64,000 nucleotides of DNA, taken from assembly GCF_001937065.1 (NCBI RefSeq), contig NZ_MOWR01000001.1, positions 186,001 to 250,000 of the forward strand, in the 5' to 3' direction. A program made the translations under genes and the position numbers. Every line of letters starts with the position of its first letter. Position 1 is the stretch's first letter. Origin of the DNA: Streptococcus sp. 'caviae' (GTDB lineage Bacteria > Bacillota > Bacilli > Lactobacillales > Streptococcaceae). The notes beneath the pieces are model-generated. The model was not told where the DNA came from, made no database searches, and saw nothing but the letters and a program-made list of their open reading frames with translations. Positions 28,437 to 36,897 of this stretch are shown piece after piece.

Positions 28437-29357
28437 ATGCCAAGTAAAAAAGTGAGAAAAGCAGTTATCCCCGCAGCAGGTCTGGGAACACGTTTCCTGC
28501 CAGCCACCAAAGCACTGGCCAAGGAAATGCTGCCCATTGTGGATAAACCAACAATTCAATTTATCGTAGAAGAAGCCTTAAAATCAGGCATTGAGGATAT
28601 TTTGGTTGTTACTGGTAAATCAAAACGTTCTATTGAAGACCATTTTGATTCCAACTTTGAACTTGAATACAATCTGGAGCAAAAAGGAAAAACCGATCTT
28701 CTCAAACTCGTTAATGACACTACTGCCATTAATCTGCATTTTATTCGCCAGAGCCATCCGCGCGGATTGGGTGATGCTGTCCTGCAGGCCAAGGCCTTTG
28801 TGGGAAATGAACCCTTCGTTGTTATGCTTGGCGATGACCTCATGGATATTACAGATGATCAGGCCGTTCCTCTGACACGCCAGCTGATTAACGACTACGA
28901 CCAAACCCACGCTTCTACCATTGCTGTTATGCCGGTGCCGCACGACGAAGTTTCTGCCTACGGCGTCATCGCTCCCCAAGGTGAAGGGGTGAATGGTCTT
29001 TACAGCGTTGATACCTTTGTTGAAAAACCAGCTCCTGAAGAGGCTCCCAGCGATCTAGCCATTATCGGCCGCTATTTGCTGACTCCTGAAATCTTTACGA
29101 TTCTGGAGACCCAAAAACCCGGTGCCGGCAATGAAGTTCAGCTGACCGATGCCATTGATACCCTAAACAAAACACAGCGGGTTTTCGCGCGTGAATTCAC
29201 AGGAAAACGCTACGATGTCGGCGATAAATTTGGCTTCATGAAAACCTCAATTGACTACGCTTTAAAACATCCTCAAGTTAAAGACGAGCTGAAATCCTAT
29301 ATCATCAGTCTCGGTAAAGAATTAGACAAAGAAAGCAAACAAAAGAACTCGAATTAA
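28437..29357 (+). CDS. galU: UTP-glucose-1-phosphate uridylyltransferase
   Basis: Makes UDP-glucose for glycolipids, polysaccharides and galactose use. Nucleotidyltransferase motif [20 protein letters not shown] and the ITGKGK-like [14 protein letters not shown] segment are present. The Asp metal ligand is in MLGDDLMD and the catalytic region is VEKP. The ATG at 28437 is preferred because GGAG is 8 nt upstream; 306 residues is the usual size. Co-transcribed with gpsA. Confidence 0.96.
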   Translation: MPSKKVRKAVIPAAGLGTRFLPATKALAKEMLPIVDKPTIQFIVEEALKSGIEDILVVTGKSKRSIEDHFDSNFELEYNLEQKGKTDLLKLVNDTTAINLHFIRQSHPRGLGDAVLQAKAFVGNEPFVVMLGDDLMDITDDQAVPLTRQLINDYDQTHASTIAVMPVPHDEVSAYGVIAPQGEGVNGLYSVDTFVEKPAPEEAPSDLAIIGRYLLTPEIFTILETQKPGAGNEVQLTDAIDTLNKTQRVFAREFTGKRYDVGDKFGFMKTSIDYALKHPQVKDELKSYIISLGKELDKESKQKNSN

Positions 29358-29371
29358 TTTCGAGTTCTTTT
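29341..29371 (+). terminator. galU terminator
   Basis: Perfect 13-bp stem AAAAGAACTCGAA / TTCGAGTTCTTTT containing the stop codon in its loop side, then TGTTTC. Repeat family 1 copy B begins right after it. Confidence 0.85.
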
Positions 29372-29375
29372 GTTT

Positions 29376-30074
29376 CAGGTTGTAGACAAACTCTATAGTT
29401 AGCATTTCACAAGCACACACATCTTAGGATAGTGTCAACTCACAATCTATAAGAAAAATAGGCGAATTGAATGAGTCTGACTCAGATACTTTCCGCTGCA
29501 GCAAAAAACGAGAGTGGGACAAAAATCAGTAAATCGTGGCAAAATCACGATTTTGATTTTGTTGTCCTACCTCCGCACAGTTGATTAGGGATTGACATGA
29601 ACTAACGTTCATAGAATTGGATATCCTCCAACAGTTCCCCAAACTGTTGGAGCTATCACTTGCCTAGCAAGGGATAAGGACCTCCAATCAGCAGTGGTTC
29701 ATTGGTGCTAAAGCACCTAATGAACTGTGCAGGGGTAAGACTAAGTTGACCTAGCCAACAAGTCTTACTCCCAACCACTGCGTCAAACTGCTATATCTTA
29801 AATAGTTAAAGGAGGAAGGACTTTTGTCCCAGCCTCGTTCGGAGATTTTGAGACTTGGGCTCAAAATCTTAATTGAACACAGGCTGCGGATTGTGGCAAA
29901 AAGATGAGTCCGCCTAGAATCTTAACGATTCCGCGGCGCACTCCCTATTTTGCCTTTATCCGCAGACGCCCTTTGTATCTTGAACTTAGGTATGAAATTC
30001 CAAAGGAAGTTGCTACCTAAGGAAAGTATCATAACACAATAGTTCTTTTGATAAAAATTGACTTTTTCTTCAAT
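29376..30074. repeat. Repeat family 1, copy B, with a nested element
   Basis: Same ordered blocks as copies A and C (AGGTTGTAGACAAACTC at 29377, GATTTTGAGACTTGGGCTC near 29843, GGAAAGTATCATAAC near 30016). The internal hairpin slot that holds CGCCAGAAAT/ATTTCTGGCG in A and C is here replaced by a 330-bp element (29508-29839). A further 80-bp insert lies at about 29894-29972. The left flank is the galU terminator; the right flank lacks a second copy of that hairpin. This fills the whole galU-rhomboid gap (722 nt); no gene found. Confidence 0.8.
29508..29839. repeat. Repeat family 3, copy A (AGTGGGAC type), nested in family 1
   Basis: Starts AACGAGAGTGGGACAAAAATC and ends GTCCCAGCCTCGTT, so its ends pair (AGTGGGAC with GTCCCAGC-type arm). 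Inside are further hairpins such as TCCAACAGTTccccAAACTGTTGGA and GTTCATTGGTGC/GCACCTAATGAAC. A related, shorter and more diverged copy is at 44322-44520. AGTGGGAC-type intergenic elements are common in streptococci. Confidence 0.7.
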
Positions 30075-30079
30075 CAGAA

Positions 30080-30751
30080 TCAGCGATGGAAGCCTAAAAA
30101 CAGCAGACCCAGAGCAAGTCCCAAATAAAGCAGGAAGGCCAGAAAACGCTGACCGGGCCTAAAAGCGTTCTTTTCTGCTTGACTGGGCAGCATAACAGCT
30201 GAAACAAGCCCGCCAACAATTCCGCCTAAGTGCCCGGCAATACTCACGCTTGGCATGAAGAGATTGAAAATCAGGTTAATAACAATCAAGGCCTGATAAT
30301 TCCGCCCCAGCTGTTTTAAAAAAGGATTGCGGCCAAAATACCCCAAGACCGCAATAGCCGCAAATAAGCCAAATAAAGACGTTGAAGCACCGGCCGCTAC
30401 AACACTCGGCGTAAAGAAAAGCGTAAAAATATTTCCCATAATACCAGCTAAAAGATACAGAAGCAAAAATTTCCAAGAACCCCAAATGCTTTCAGCCAGC
30501 TGACCTACAAAGTACAATGTCAGACCGTTGAACAAAAAATGTTCCCAGCCAATGTGAACAAAAATCGGTGTGATTAAACGCCAGAGCTGATTCGGCATCT
30601 GAACGACTACATCACCGTACATACCGCCAAAATTAAAGACGGCAAGCGTCTCTGTCGCCCGACCGAAATAAAAGACCTGCATGGCTAAAAAAACTAGTGT
30701 TGTCAGTACTAATAAAAATGAAGTCGCAGGATATTTTTTAAAGGTCTCCAT
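30080..30751 (-). CDS. Rhomboid-family intramembrane serine protease
   Basis: 223 residues with six to seven membrane helices. Catalytic Ser123 is in GASTSLFG, His174 in AGHLGG, and the HxxxN motif is HFLFN (71-75). It probably cleaves single-pass membrane proteins; the natural substrate is unknown. In the GxSx motif the residue after Ser is Thr instead of the usual Gly, a mild deviation. It overlaps the 5-formyl-THF cyclo-ligase gene by 14 nt, an arrangement common in Firmicutes. Confidence 0.9.
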   Translation of the reverse strand: METFKKYPATSFLLVLTTLVFLAMQVFYFGRATETLAVFNFGGMYGDVVVQMPNQLWRLITPIFVHIGWEHFLFNGLTLYFVGQLAESIWGSWKFLLLYLLAGIMGNIFTLFFTPSVVAAGASTSLFGLFAAIAVLGYFGRNPFLKQLGRNYQALIVINLIFNLFMPSVSIAGHLGGIVGGLVSAVMLPSQAEKNAFRPGQRFLAFLLYLGLALGLLFLGFHR

Positions 30752-31274
30752 GTCGCAATACCTCTTTCACTGGAATATCAAAATGACTGGGCTCAAAAGC
30801 AAGACTCTGAAAAGGATAGATAGTGCTGACCGTATTCCCTGTAAAATCAGCCAGATAGCGGTCGTAATAACCGCCGCCGAAACCAAGACGATAGCCCTCA
30901 TTAGTAAAAGCCAGTCCCGGAACATGGATAAGATCAATATTAGACTTGGCTACCGCCTGATTGCTTCTTGGTTCTTTGAGACCAAATGTGCTGGTTTTTA
31001 AATCAGCAGCATCGTAGGAAACAAAAATCATTTTTCCCTGTCCATAGACCTTGGGTACCACTACCTTTTTCCCGTCTTTTTGCGCCTGCTCGATCAGCAA
31101 AGACGTATCAAATTCAAAAGGAAAGGCCAGATAAGTTGCAAGCGTCTGGGCTTGCTTATAAGCCTCAAGGGCAATAAAATGGCTGAGCAGTTCCCTGTCT
31201 CTTTGCGCCTTAACAGTCTTGTCCTGCTTTTTTAACTGCTCTATCATTTGAGCTCTGAATTCTTTTTTTGTCAT
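30738..31274 (-). CDS. 5-formyltetrahydrofolate cyclo-ligase
   Basis: 178 residues, converting 5-formyl-THF to 5,10-methenyl-THF with ATP. Family motifs seen: KKEFRAQMIEQLKKQD at the N-terminus, the phosphate/folate segment VPGLAFTNEGYRLGFGGGYYDRYL (shortened: GLAFTNEGYRLGFGGGYYDR) and the ATYLAFPFEFDT region. Translationally coupled to the rhomboid gene. Start ATG 31274 is about 10 nt from a TATGAT -10-like box. Confidence 0.92.
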   Translation of the reverse strand: MTKKEFRAQMIEQLKKQDKTVKAQRDRELLSHFIALEAYKQAQTLATYLAFPFEFDTSLLIEQAQKDGKKVVVPKVYGQGKMIFVSYDAADLKTSTFGLKEPRSNQAVAKSNIDLIHVPGLAFTNEGYRLGFGGGYYDRYLADFTGNTVSTIYPFQSLAFEPSHFDIPVKEVLRHGDL

Positions 31275-31425
31275 GCTAATATCATAACACGATTAGGCTT
31301 TTTTTTCCCATTATTAACTCAGACCGACAACAGCCAAACGGCTGAAAAAATCTCCCTTTTTGTCTCTTTTAACCGATAAACCTGATAAAACAGGCCTATT
31401 TGTTTTAATGAAATAAAAATTTTAG

Positions 31426-31458
31426 TTTAAGGTTTCTTTAAGGTTTCTCTTATATAAT
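31426..31458 (+). promoter_or_regulatory. CiaR-dependent promoter
   Basis: Direct repeat TTTAAG-GTTTC-TTTAAG (31426-31442), exactly the TTTAAG-N5-TTTAAG CiaR site, placed 10 nt before TATAAT (31453-31458). Confidence 0.85.
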
Positions 31459-31464
31459 CTAATC

Positions 31465-31582
31465 ATCCTAAAACAACCACTTCCCCAAGTGGTTGGGGAG
31501 ATAAACTTCCCTAATTTATTTCCCCTTTTTCATAAATCTCCTAGAGCATCAGCGAAAGCTGGTGCTCTTCCCTTTTTCTTTT
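31465..31582 (+). ncRNA. Cia-dependent small RNA (csRNA)
   Basis: Predicted transcript of about 115 nt from around 31465. A 5' hairpin is ACCACTT-cccc-AAGTGGT. A pyrimidine-rich single-stranded middle contains CATAAATCTCCT, complementary to a ribosome binding site plus AUG (AGGAGATTTATG). A terminator follows, GAGCATCAGC-GAAA-GCTGGTGCTC and TTCCCTTTTTCTTTT. This is the csRNA architecture of streptococci: CiaR site, two terminal hairpins and an anti-Shine-Dalgarno centre acting on mRNAs in trans. There is no open reading frame. Confidence 0.8.
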
Positions 31583-31586
31583 AAAA

Positions 31587-31618
31587 AAATCCTTAGGAAG
31601 TCAAGTCCTAAGGATTTT
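31587..31618 (-). terminator. Terminator of the dapD-deacetylase operon
   Basis: Stem AAAATCCTTAGGA / TCCTAAGGATTTT, 6-nt loop, seven T on the minus strand. It also insulates the convergent csRNA gene. Confidence 0.85.
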
Positions 31619-31669
31619 TGCTTGTTATTCGGTGGGTGACTACGCAGCAATCCTTGCTGTCTTTCCCTT

Positions 31670-32800
31670 TTAATTTGTTCTCGTTTTTAGAAAACCGCTG
31701 ATTTTATCAACTGCAAAAGGCAGAGCTTCTTCCTTAGGGCTCATCTTGGGGTGGTGAAGCGCATAAGGTGTGTCGACCCCCAGCCAGAACATCACACCGG
31801 GAATTTTATTGAGCAGATAACCAAAGTCTTCACCAGTCATAGCAGGCAGACAGTCAATCAAATGGACACCGTCTGTATTTTCAAAATAAGCCATGAGATT
31901 TTGAGCCAGTTCGGGATTATTCTCGACCGGCAGATAACCGCCCTGCTTTAACTGAACATCAACTTCTAAGCCAAAAGAGGCTGCAAGACCTAGGGCCATT
32001 TCCTGCATGCGCTTTTGAATCAGCAGGCTCATATCCTGTGTCAATGTGCGGATGGTTCCGTGCAGGGTCGCAGTCTCAGAAATAACATTGTTGGTCGTTC
32101 CGGCGTGCATGGATCCAAAGGTCACGACACCGCCTTCAATAGGATCAACATTGCGGCTGACAATGGTCTGCACTTGTGTAATAAAGTAAGAGGCAGCCAC
32201 AAGCGCATCATTAGCCTCATGCGGAAAAGCCGCATGTCCGCCCTTACCCTTGAAAGTAATAAAAACCTCGCATGTTCCGGCAAACAGAGTACCTGTATTG
32301 GTCGCAATATCTCCGACCTTAAAATCGGGACGAACATGCAAACCGTAGAATTCATCAGGCTGCCAATCACCAAAGGCTCCATCTTCATACATGAGCATAC
32401 CGCCGGCCTCATTTTCTTCTGCCGGCTGAAAAAGAAAGAGCAGATTATTTTTGGGCTGAATTTCTGCCATTTTATCAAGCAGCCCCAGAGCAACAGTCAT
32501 ATGCATATCGTGACCGCAGGCATGCATCCGGCCTTCATGAGTACTGGCAAAATCAAGTCCTGTCTCTTCAACGACAGGCAAAGCATCAATGTCTGTCCGC
32601 CAGCCAATCGTTTTCTCAGGTGCCCGACCTTTCAAAAAGACTAAAATTCCTGTGCGCCAGGTACGCTGTTCGATAAAATCTTTTCCGGCAGTTATCTCGC
32701 CAATCCGCTCAAGAAGATAGGCCTGCGTTTTAACTTCTTCCAGACCAATTTCCGGAATTTGATGCAAGTCACGGCGAATTTTAATTAAATCTAAAGTCAT
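31670..32800 (-). CDS. M20 peptidase, N-acetyldiaminopimelate deacetylase
   Basis: 376 residues from the ATG at 32800 ([20 protein letters not shown]), chosen because AAGGG lies about 8 nt upstream; the frame is open to 32866. M20 metal-site motifs are [10 protein letters not shown] and [10 protein letters not shown], with His near the end (HHPKMSP). Position directly after dapD indicates that it removes the acetyl group from N-acetyl-LL-diaminopimelate in the acetylase branch of lysine and cell-wall DAP synthesis. A general aminoacylase or hippurate hydrolase is the alternative by sequence alone. Confidence 0.88.
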   Translation of the reverse strand: MTLDLIKIRRDLHQIPEIGLEEVKTQAYLLERIGEITAGKDFIEQRTWRTGILVFLKGRAPEKTIGWRTDIDALPVVEETGLDFASTHEGRMHACGHDMHMTVALGLLDKMAEIQPKNNLLFLFQPAEENEAGGMLMYEDGAFGDWQPDEFYGLHVRPDFKVGDIATNTGTLFAGTCEVFITFKGKGGHAAFPHEANDALVAASYFITQVQTIVSRNVDPIEGGVVTFGSMHAGTTNNVISETATLHGTIRTLTQDMSLLIQKRMQEMALGLAASFGLEVDVQLKQGGYLPVENNPELAQNLMAYFENTDGVHLIDCLPAMTGEDFGYLLNKIPGVMFWLGVDTPYALHHPKMSPKEEALPFAVDKISGFLKTRTN

Positions 32801-32818
32801 ACTCATTTCCCTTTTGTA

Positions 32819-32864
32819 AAAGAGAGCGGGACCAACAGCCATGGTGGCTGTCCCACTCTCTTTC
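32819..32864 (-). terminator. Hairpin between dapD and the deacetylase gene
   Basis: AGAGAGCGGGAC / GTCCCACTCTCT with CCATGG inside, 19-21 nt before the deacetylase start. It resembles the AGTGGGAC family of streptococcal intergenic elements. On the minus strand only TTTTAC follows, so termination would be partial. Confidence 0.55.
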
Positions 32865-32971
32865 ATTTTTTCTTTTTAGTGCTTGTGCTACAGCTAATGA
32901 CATTTTCTGCGTCTGTCTGACTATGAATAGCAGAGTGCGGCAATGCCATTAAAGACTGCTGTCTTACCCGC

Positions 32972-33670
32972 CTAGAGGTTGCGGAGGGCGTCTTCAAGAG
33001 CCGTTTTTTGCTGCGTTTTTGCATCAATTTCTTTGATGACACGTGCCGGTACACCAGCTACGACAACATTTTCAGGGACGTCCTGAGTAACAATAGCCCC
33101 AGCTGCAACAACTGAACCGCTGCCGACTTGCACTCCTTCAATAATAACCGCATTGGCACCAACCAAAACATTGTCTCCGATACGAACAGGATCAGCTGAA
33201 GCTGGCTCGATAACGCCGGCAAGAACAGCGCCGGCTCCGATATGGCTGTTTTTGCCAACAGTTGCACGGCCGCCAAGAATAGCCCCCATATCGATCATCG
33301 TACCTTCACCAATTTCAGCACCGATATTGATAACAGCTCCCATCATAACCACAGCATTATCCTCAATAGTCACTTGGTCGCGAATAATTGCTCCCGGTTC
33401 AATACGAGCGTTGATATGGCGTTTATCAAGCAAAGGAACTGCCGAATTGCGCCCGTCTTGCTCGACAACATAATCCTTGTTCTCAGTCAGTTTCGCCAGC
33501 AAAGGCTCAATATCCTTCCAATCACCGAAAAGAACATTGCCAAGCTTAACAACTGAAGCAGGAACTTCCCCAGTAAGCTCTCCCTCAAAAGTCACTTTGA
33601 CATTGGTCTTCTTTTCCGCATTTCCAATAAAAGCAATAATCTCTTGCGCAGACATTTTTTGTGCAGTCAT
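32972..33670 (-). CDS. dapD: Tetrahydrodipicolinate N-acetyltransferase
   Basis: 232 residues. An N-terminal alpha/beta domain is followed by a left-handed beta-helix of hexapeptide repeats ([56 protein letters not shown]). It acetylates tetrahydrodipicolinate at the start of the acetylated DAP branch. Paired with the M20 deacetylase downstream. RBS AAGGAG precedes the ATG. A TTGACA/TATAAT pair with a 19-bp spacer lies in 33690-33720. Confidence 0.95.
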   Translation of the reverse strand: MTAQKMSAQEIIAFIGNAEKKTNVKVTFEGELTGEVPASVVKLGNVLFGDWKDIEPLLAKLTENKDYVVEQDGRNSAVPLLDKRHINARIEPGAIIRDQVTIEDNAVVMMGAVINIGAEIGEGTMIDMGAILGGRATVGKNSHIGAGAVLAGVIEPASADPVRIGDNVLVGANAVIIEGVQVGSGSVVAAGAIVTQDVPENVVVAGVPARVIKEIDAKTQQKTALEDALRNL

Positions 33671-33741
33671 GATTTTCTCCTTAATAACTTTATTACTATT
33701 ATAACAATATTCAAGTTATTTGTGTCAAATTTCCATAAAAA

Positions 33742-33762
33742 AATACCCTAATAACGGGCATT
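33742..33762 (-). terminator. Terminator of the small membrane-protein cluster
   Basis: AATACCC / GGGCATT, 7-nt loop, followed by ATTTTTTTATGG on the minus strand; 8 nt after the stop of the DUF4064-like gene. Confidence 0.75.
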
Positions 33763-33769
33763 GATTAAA

Positions 33770-34117
33770 TTAATCTGTAAACTTTTTTAACGTTCCTAAA
33801 TAAAGTGAACCTCCAATAATCGCCAGAATGCCGCCAATCCATCCCAAAAATGGAACAAGTGAAATAGCTCCTCCAACAATCATTAGAACACTGGGGGCTG
33901 CTCCTACCCGTATATCACCTTTATAATAGACAATTCCCACAATTCCAAGGACCAGAATAGCAATCTTGATAATATAAATAAAAGCTGTCATATTTGATGT
34001 TGCTGATACAGAACCTGTTGCCGCAGCACCAAAAATAAACCAAACTGCTATGAGTAAAAAAATACCACCAATTAAACCTACGATACCATTAGTTAATGCC
34101 AAATTTTTTGCTTTCAT
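33770..34117 (-). CDS. DUF4064-like small membrane protein
   Basis: 115 residues from the ATG at 34117 (MKAKNLALTNGIVGLIGGIF). An ATG at 34138 overlapping the previous gene's stop is the alternative, but neither has a strong ribosome binding site. Four predicted membrane helices with Gly/Ile-rich repeats (AILVLGIVGIVYYKGD, LGWIGGILAIIGGSLYLG) fit the DUF4064 family; function unknown. Last of three co-directional genes sharing the phase-variation-like promoter at 35242. Confidence 0.75.
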   Translation of the reverse strand: MKAKNLALTNGIVGLIGGIFLLIAVWFIFGAAATGSVSATSNMTAFIYIIKIAILVLGIVGIVYYKGDIRVGAAPSVLMIVGGAISLVPFLGWIGGILAIIGGSLYLGTLKKFTD

Positions 34118-34130
34118 ATTTCTCACTTTT

Positions 34131-34508
34131 CTAATCATTTATTCTATCATCTGATTCTTGACTGCTTTTCCATTTTTTCCATTTCAAATATTCTTGGAAA
34201 TCAGCATAGTCATCAGAGAGTACAGTCTCTTTTACTTGTCCATCAGGCTCATCTTCCTCATTACTGGGAGAAATAAAATTAGCTAACCGATCTGCCATTT
34301 TATTTCCTGTATTAACTCTCTTTTTCTTAAAAATCCTGCCAGATTTATGAGCTGCATTCGCATTAATTTTGTTATTTACTGCATTTCCTAAGATTGCTCC
34401 TAATCCAATCCATTTCCCAGCTCTGATTAATTCTTGGATGATAGTCGCAGCTGTTAGAACCATCATGAATAAAAACAGCATAATTATTAAAAAATAAGAA
34501 CTAAACAT
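34131..34508 (-). CDS. Small single-pass membrane protein, unknown family
   Basis: 125 residues from the ATG at 34508, chosen because AGGTGG lies 5 nt upstream; the frame is open to 34541. One N-terminal membrane helix (FLIIMLFLFMMVLTAATIIQ) is followed by a basic segment (SGRIFKKKRVN) and an acidic tail with a Trp/Lys patch (EYLKWKKWKSSQ). I do not recognise a family. Its neighbours are also membrane proteins, suggesting a small envelope complex. Confidence 0.65.
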   Translation of the reverse strand: MFSSYFLIIMLFLFMMVLTAATIIQELIRAGKWIGLGAILGNAVNNKINANAAHKSGRIFKKKRVNTGNKMADRLANFISPSNEEDEPDGQVKETVLSDDYADFQEYLKWKKWKSSQESDDRIND

Positions 34509-34530
34509 AAATTCCACCTGAATTCTATTA

Positions 34531-35205
34531 TCATGAACCAAATATTGTATCTACAGCTTGTCTATAGGTATCACGGGCTTGAATAAGCGCTTGTGCCAAA
34601 ATCTCTTCAGAACCACTTAGAGGCATATTTTTCATTGATGCATATTCTTCTTTAGCCTTTTTATATTCTGTGTCAAGTTCAGCTTTTGTTTTTTTGTATT
34701 CTTCTTTATAGTCACTATCAGTTAAATTAAGCTGCTCTAATTTATAATTGTAGTATCCAATATAATCATCAACAACTAATTTGTATGCATCAAGATAATC
34801 ACCATATGTTTTTATAGATTTAATTTTTTCATCAGAAACAAGGTTTGGATCATAATTTAAGCTATTTGTAGATTTTGATGCAGTATCTGAGTCTGAACTT
34901 TTCTTTGTTTTTGTTGATGTTGTAGTAGTAGAGACATCTTTTGATACTTTATCAACAGCATCGCTGTAAGCAGACTGAGAAACTAAAACTATCACAATTC
35001 CTGCCAATGAAATGATTGTTCCAATAATAGTCAAAATCTTCTTTTTCTTTAAATTAACAATAAACGCTACTATCCCTAGGATAAGACCCACAATAGCAAA
35101 AAGAAATGCTAAGTTGTTAATAAATGGTATCCATGACAAAGCTAGTCCTATCCCTCCAAAAACCAAAGCTAAAATGGGCAAAACTTTTCTTTCTTCTTTT
35201 TTCAT
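34531..35205 (-). CDS. Membrane protein with extracytoplasmic helical domain
   Basis: 224 residues. Three membrane helices are in the first 80 residues. A Ser/Thr/Lys-rich linker (STTTTSTKTKKSSDSDTAS) leads to a helical domain with repeated Tyr/Lys/Glu segments (YKEEYKKTKAELDTEYKKAK). The membrane part resembles that of the 19615-20847 protein, including the basic VNLKKKKILTII loop, so the two may share a membrane module. Function unknown. Upstream is a promoter with a (TA)n spacer. AT-rich relative to neighbours. Confidence 0.7.
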   Translation of the reverse strand: MKKEERKVLPILALVFGGIGLALSWIPFINNLAFLFAIVGLILGIVAFIVNLKKKKILTIIGTIISLAGIVIVLVSQSAYSDAVDKVSKDVSTTTTSTKTKKSSDSDTASKSTNSLNYDPNLVSDEKIKSIKTYGDYLDAYKLVVDDYIGYYNYKLEQLNLTDSDYKEEYKKTKAELDTEYKKAKEEYASMKNMPLSGSEEILAQALIQARDTYRQAVDTIFGS

Positions 35206-35241
35206 TCGCTTTTCTCCTATTTTGAAAATCTTTACAAAACT

Positions 35242-35266
35242 ATTATATATATATATATATTGTCAA
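35242..35266 (-). promoter_or_regulatory. Promoter with (TA)n spacer, possible phase switch
   Basis: On the minus strand a perfect TTGACA (35261-35266) and a perfect TATAAT (35242-35247) are separated by 13 bp made wholly of alternating A/T (run 35244-35260, eight and a half TA units). The optimum is 17 bp, so two more TA units would restore it. Confidence 0.65.
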
Positions 35267-35300
35267 CAGTGTAACAAAATATTTACACGCAAAATAAAAA

Positions 35301-35315
35301 ACCTCTGTAAGAGGT
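35301..35315 (-). terminator. Terminator of the sorbitol operon
   Basis: ACCTCT-GTA-AGAGGT followed by TTTTTTATTTT on the minus strand. It ends the srl operon and precedes the (TA)n promoter. Confidence 0.75.
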
Positions 35316-35393
35316 CTTTTAGAAGGACTGGTAATTTCTTTCAGATTTTCAGCACAAGATCTGATAACGATACTTTGTTTAGCGATGCTGCGC

Positions 35394-35759
35394 CTAACTG
35401 AAAAGCTGAATGACTGATCCGGTTCCCAGAACTGCGGGCTCAGCTGCCTGAACATGGAGGGTGCCCGGAAGCGAACCCTCATTTGAACCATCAAAAGAGA
35501 TGGTAATATGGCCCAGATTTTTTAAATTTTTCTCGACGACAGCACCAACTGCGGTAATTGGAAATTCCTGATTGTCAATCAGCAGTCTGCCGCCTTTTGC
35601 TATGGTTCCCGATAACTTTTTATTGTCAATCTTGTAGCAGTACTCCGCTAAATCTTCCGGAGCTTCTTCGCCGAAAAGAATCAGCATATTGGCATCCTTA
35701 ATCATACCAGCTGCTTCCGGGCCAACTTTAAGGACCCTGGCTTCAAAAATTTTAGTCAT
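35394..35759 (-). CDS. srlB: PTS glucitol/sorbitol transporter IIA
   Basis: 121 residues, cytoplasmic phosphocarrier passing phosphate from HPr to the IIB domain. The likely phosphorylated His84 is in NLGHITISFDG, a segment conserved in the second IIA of this window (ELGHVSVYF). Last gene of the srlD-gutR-srlM-srlA-srlE-srlB run, 36 nt after srlE. Start ATG 35759 has GGAAG upstream. Confidence 0.93.
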   Translation of the reverse strand: MTKIFEARVLKVGPEAAGMIKDANMLILFGEEAPEDLAEYCYKIDNKKLSGTIAKGGRLLIDNQEFPITAVGAVVEKNLKNLGHITISFDGSNEGSLPGTLHVQAAEPAVLGTGSVIQLFS

Positions 35760-35795
35760 TGTCTCTCACTTCCTTTTTAATCTTATTATACTCTT

Positions 35796-36794
35796 TTATT
35801 GATATAAACCAAAGCTTGCCAGCCATGCTACAATGACTCTTGGTACACCGTTTAAGAAACGTGAATAAAGCACGGATGGTACACCAACCTCTACGGTTTC
35901 AGCATCGGCTTCTGATAAACCTAAAGCCACAGGGATGAAGTCACAGCCATTTTGAGTATTGATGGCAAACAGTGCCGGAAGAGCCATTTGCGGCGGGATG
36001 GTTCCTTTACCGATTTCAACGCCGATAAGGGTTCCAATGATTTGTGAAATAACAGCCCCTGGTCCAAGCAGCGGCGATAAGAAAGGCAGTGAACAAATAA
36101 AACCAATGAGTATCAGCCCCCAAACATTGCCGGCCAGCGGAATCATCAGCTTAGCAATCCAATTACCAACACCAGAACCTTGGATAAAACCGATTAATAG
36201 GGATACGAAGGCCATAAAGGGCAGAATGGTATTCAGCATGGTTTGAATGGCATCACGCGCTGCCTGATTGAAGACGGCAACTACTTTACCAGCTCCCATA
36301 CCGATACGGGCAATAAAGCTGCTTTCAGCGCGCTGCTCTGTAATTTTCTTGCTGGTATCGTAACCCTCAGTCTTAGTTTCTGCTGGCTGAGGCTCTGCCT
36401 GAACCGCAGTTCCTTGGGGAGTTTCGGCAGCACTGATTTGTTCAGGACCTACGGCTGATACATAAATATCTTCTGTAATGTATTGTGCTAGGGGACCGCT
36501 TTTTCCAGTCGCTACAATATTAATGGTTGGTATGCCTTTTTTAGGATAGATACCGCAGCGAAGGGTTCCGCCGCAATCCACAATAGCAAGGGCAATTTCT
36601 TCGTCCGGGATAGACGTTTTAAAGCCGTTAACAGCTTCCATACCCGTCAATTCAGCAATTTTATCAACGATTTCCGGTTTCTCACCACCACCTGTGATAT
36701 AAATAAACTTATGCTTTTCCGCTGTCGGTGTGATGGTCAGAGGTCCTCCAAAACCGCCGCTTCCTTTTACAACTGTAATGCTTTTGTATGTCAT
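35796..36794 (-). CDS. srlE: PTS glucitol/sorbitol transporter IIB(C)
   Basis: 332 residues from the ATG at 36794 ([19 protein letters not shown]); an in-frame TTG six codons upstream is less likely. The N-terminal IIB domain has the phosphorylated Cys74 ([10 protein letters not shown]), then a linker rich in Pro/Glu (118-150), then a membrane domain from about 185 ([31 protein letters not shown]). It phosphorylates sorbitol during uptake with srlA. Paralogue at 47292-48317. Confidence 0.93.
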   Translation of the reverse strand: MTYKSITVVKGSGGFGGPLTITPTAEKHKFIYITGGGEKPEIVDKIAELTGMEAVNGFKTSIPDEEIALAIVDCGGTLRCGIYPKKGIPTINIVATGKSGPLAQYITEDIYVSAVGPEQISAAETPQGTAVQAEPQPAETKTEGYDTSKKITEQRAESSFIARIGMGAGKVVAVFNQAARDAIQTMLNTILPFMAFVSLLIGFIQGSGVGNWIAKLMIPLAGNVWGLILIGFICSLPFLSPLLGPGAVISQIIGTLIGVEIGKGTIPPQMALPALFAINTQNGCDFIPVALGLSEADAETVEVGVPSVLYSRFLNGVPRVIVAWLASFGLYQ

Positions 36795-36897
36795 AATGCT
36801 TCTCTCTTTCAATTCATTAAGTTTGATTAATGCTGCGGAGTTTTTCGTCTTTCAGCGCAGTTCCTTATAGTTGTCCAAATCCAAAGCTAGCCATAGA

